A stretch of 64,000 bases of DNA, taken from JAFEDN01 sp963832945 (GTDB lineage: Bacteria; Pseudomonadota; Gammaproteobacteria; Coxiellales; Coxiellaceae). This document shows positions 62,860 through 64,000 of the stretch, piece after piece. Positions within the stretch are counted from its first letter, which is position 1. Each line of letters starts with the position of its first letter. The stretch spans positions 1 through 64,000 of the forward strand of contig CAWHVV010000011.1 of assembly GCA_963832945.1 (NCBI GenBank), in the 5' to 3' direction. The notes under the pieces were generated by a model that saw only the letters and a program-made list of their open reading frames with translations, had not been told where the DNA came from and did not search any database. The position numbers and the translations under genes were made by a program.

Positions 62860-63966
62860 ATGGCCAAGCGTATCATTATTGTCATTATTGCTCTGGCAAT
62901 TTTGTTTGGAATTGTTTTTGGATTTCACGCCTTCAGAACCGTCATGGTCGGTAAGTACATTAAGAACATGTTGCAGGCCCCTGTCACCATTTCCACCGCA
63001 GAAGCCAAACTGCAAACCTGGAACCCAACTTTACGCGCCGTAGGCAATCTCTCGGCTCAAAACGGAGTTGATGTCAATTCGCAGGTCCCCGGTCAGGTCG
63101 TTAAAATCCTTTTTACTTCAGGTGAAAATGTTAATAAAGGCGATCTGCTGATCCAGTTAGACGACGCTCTCGACCAGCAAACGTTAAAAACCCAGCAGGC
63201 ACAGCTAAAATTCGCCGAAGAAGATTATAATCGTAAAAAAACCCTGGCCCAGCAAAAGGTTATCGCACAAACCGATCTGGACCAGGCTAACAAAGGCTTA
63301 ACTCAGGCCCAGGCGGCGGTGGCGTCTGCACAGTTAAGCATTGACTACAAAAAAATTAAGGCGCCTTTCAGTGGCCGCCTCGGAATTAGCCAGGTGAACA
63401 TCGGGCAATTCATTGCTTCCGGTCAGCCATTGGTGTCACTGCAACAAATGGACCCGCTGGACGTCGATTTCTCTTTGCCGGAACAGCAGCTAAGACTACT
63501 CTATAAAAATCAGCCGGTGCAGCTCACGGTGGATATGTATCCAAACCGGGTTTTTTCAGGAAAAATTACCGCGCTAAATTCCAAAGCCGACCCGAACACG
63601 CACACCATCAGTGTGCGCGCCACGGTTCCCAATCCTAAAACAGAATTGTATCCCGGAATTTTTACCGTGGTGAATGTGGTTCTACCGGCGCAACAATCGG
63701 TGGTCACGTTGCCACAAACCGCAATCGCTTACAGCCTGCATGGCAATTCAGTTTACGTGGTGGTCGACAGTGGTAAAAAAGATGAAAAAAGCAAACCCAT
63801 CCTCGTCGTGGAACAACGCTTTGTCACTGTGGGGGACAGGAAAGGCGATCTGGTGGCTATTTTGAGCGGCGTGAAAGCCGGTGAACAGGTCGTTAATGCC
63901 GGACAATTAAAATTACAACCCGGTGCGCCCGTCAACGTGGATAATAGCATTAAACTCAAAGAGTAG
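62860..63966 (+). CDS. RND efflux periplasmic adaptor (MFP, HlyD/AcrA-like)
   Basis: A 368-aa protein with an N-terminal membrane anchor (IIIVIIALAILFGIVFGFHA), a lipoyl/barrel-sandwich part (VDVNSQVPGQVVKILFTSGE, NKGDLLIQLDDALDQQTLK), a coiled-coil hairpin (about 110-160), the return FSGRLGISQVNIGQFIASGQ and beta-barrel segments. It should connect the inner-membrane RND pump with the outer-membrane channel. The next gene (starting 63972) is the expected pump. It starts after a GAGGG site. Confidence 0.92.
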   Translation: MAKRIIIVIIALAILFGIVFGFHAFRTVMVGKYIKNMLQAPVTISTAEAKLQTWNPTLRAVGNLSAQNGVDVNSQVPGQVVKILFTSGENVNKGDLLIQLDDALDQQTLKTQQAQLKFAEEDYNRKKTLAQQKVIAQTDLDQANKGLTQAQAAVASAQLSIDYKKIKAPFSGRLGISQVNIGQFIASGQPLVSLQQMDPLDVDFSLPEQQLRLLYKNQPVQLTVDMYPNRVFSGKITALNSKADPNTHTISVRATVPNPKTELYPGIFTVVNVVLPAQQSVVTLPQTAIAYSLHGNSVYVVVDSGKKDEKSKPILVVEQRFVTVGDRKGDLVAILSGVKAGEQVVNAGQLKLQPGAPVNVDNSIKLKE

Positions 63967-63971
63967 CCGGT

Positions 63972-64000
63972 ATGATCAAATTCACTGATATCTTTGTCCG
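63972..64000 (+). CDS. Start of an RND efflux permease (partial)
   Basis: ATG 63972 opens MIKFTDIFVR, the usual N-terminus of AcrB/MexB-like RND permeases, 5 bp after the adaptor stop and preceded by an AGCCGG-type site. The remainder lies outside the window. Confidence 0.7.

Overview
The window looks like a chromosomal segment of a gammaproteobacterium of the Legionellales type (Legionella, Coxiella or Aquicella-like). The pointers are a GI-type (PFGI-1/ICEHin1056-like) conjugation cluster, several large proteins built from eukaryote-like domains (TKL-type kinase plus ankyrin modules, TIR, Sel1), and a moderate-GC housekeeping set (mutY, yggX, trmB, phhB, fabV, fumC). The assignment is inferred from gene content; I could not run a search.

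About 3.8-41.3 kb is an integrating conjugative element (ICE) that has decayed in place. On the minus strand it carries a replication/regulation block (25.8-28.7 kb) and a type IV secretion/conjugation cluster (3.8-21.3 kb). At the right end are an AlpA-like gene, a DNA-binding protein and a tyrosine integrase on the plus strand. I count about eight single-base frame breaks in its conserved genes (TraK-, TraC-, TraU-, PFL_4711- and TraG-like, DUF6475, a replication gene, an AlpA-like gene), plus several in a cargo ATPase. An IS66 with 8-bp target duplication sits in the cluster, and an IS982 with 7-bp duplication cuts the integrase between its catalytic residues. A DDE-transposase/ExeA-ATPase transposon lies beyond the left end. 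The element probably cannot move any more.

Inside the broken ICE, two very large genes are fully open: a 1573-aa pentapeptide/coiled-coil/TIR/Sel1 protein and a 1294-aa kinase with three tandem ankyrin-type modules (29.5-38.2 kb). They are flanked by two damaged copies of the same AlpA-like gene. Intact cargo inside a degraded vehicle suggests that selection acts on the cargo, either as host-directed effectors or as a defence/conflict pair. This is the most interesting part of the window.

From 41.3 to 44.7 kb come an IS4-type element, a lone OLD-type ATPase/TOPRIM nuclease and tRNA-Phe, whose 3' end faces the integrase and is a plausible attachment site. From 44.9 to 52.9 kb is ordinary core genome (yggX-mutY, tRNA-Gly, trmB, phhB, a membrane-anchored RRM protein, a two-gene ABC exporter, a 6S-like RNA candidate, fabV, a methyltransferase-TPR protein). 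From 53.2 to 60.9 kb is an accessory block: two tandem Sel1 proteins, a Ser-rich-tailed protein, an 840-aa-class protein with a poly(A)-polymerase/CCA-type nucleotidyltransferase head ending in CCIC, and a membrane protein. The window closes with fumC, tRNA-Arg and the start of an RND efflux operon.
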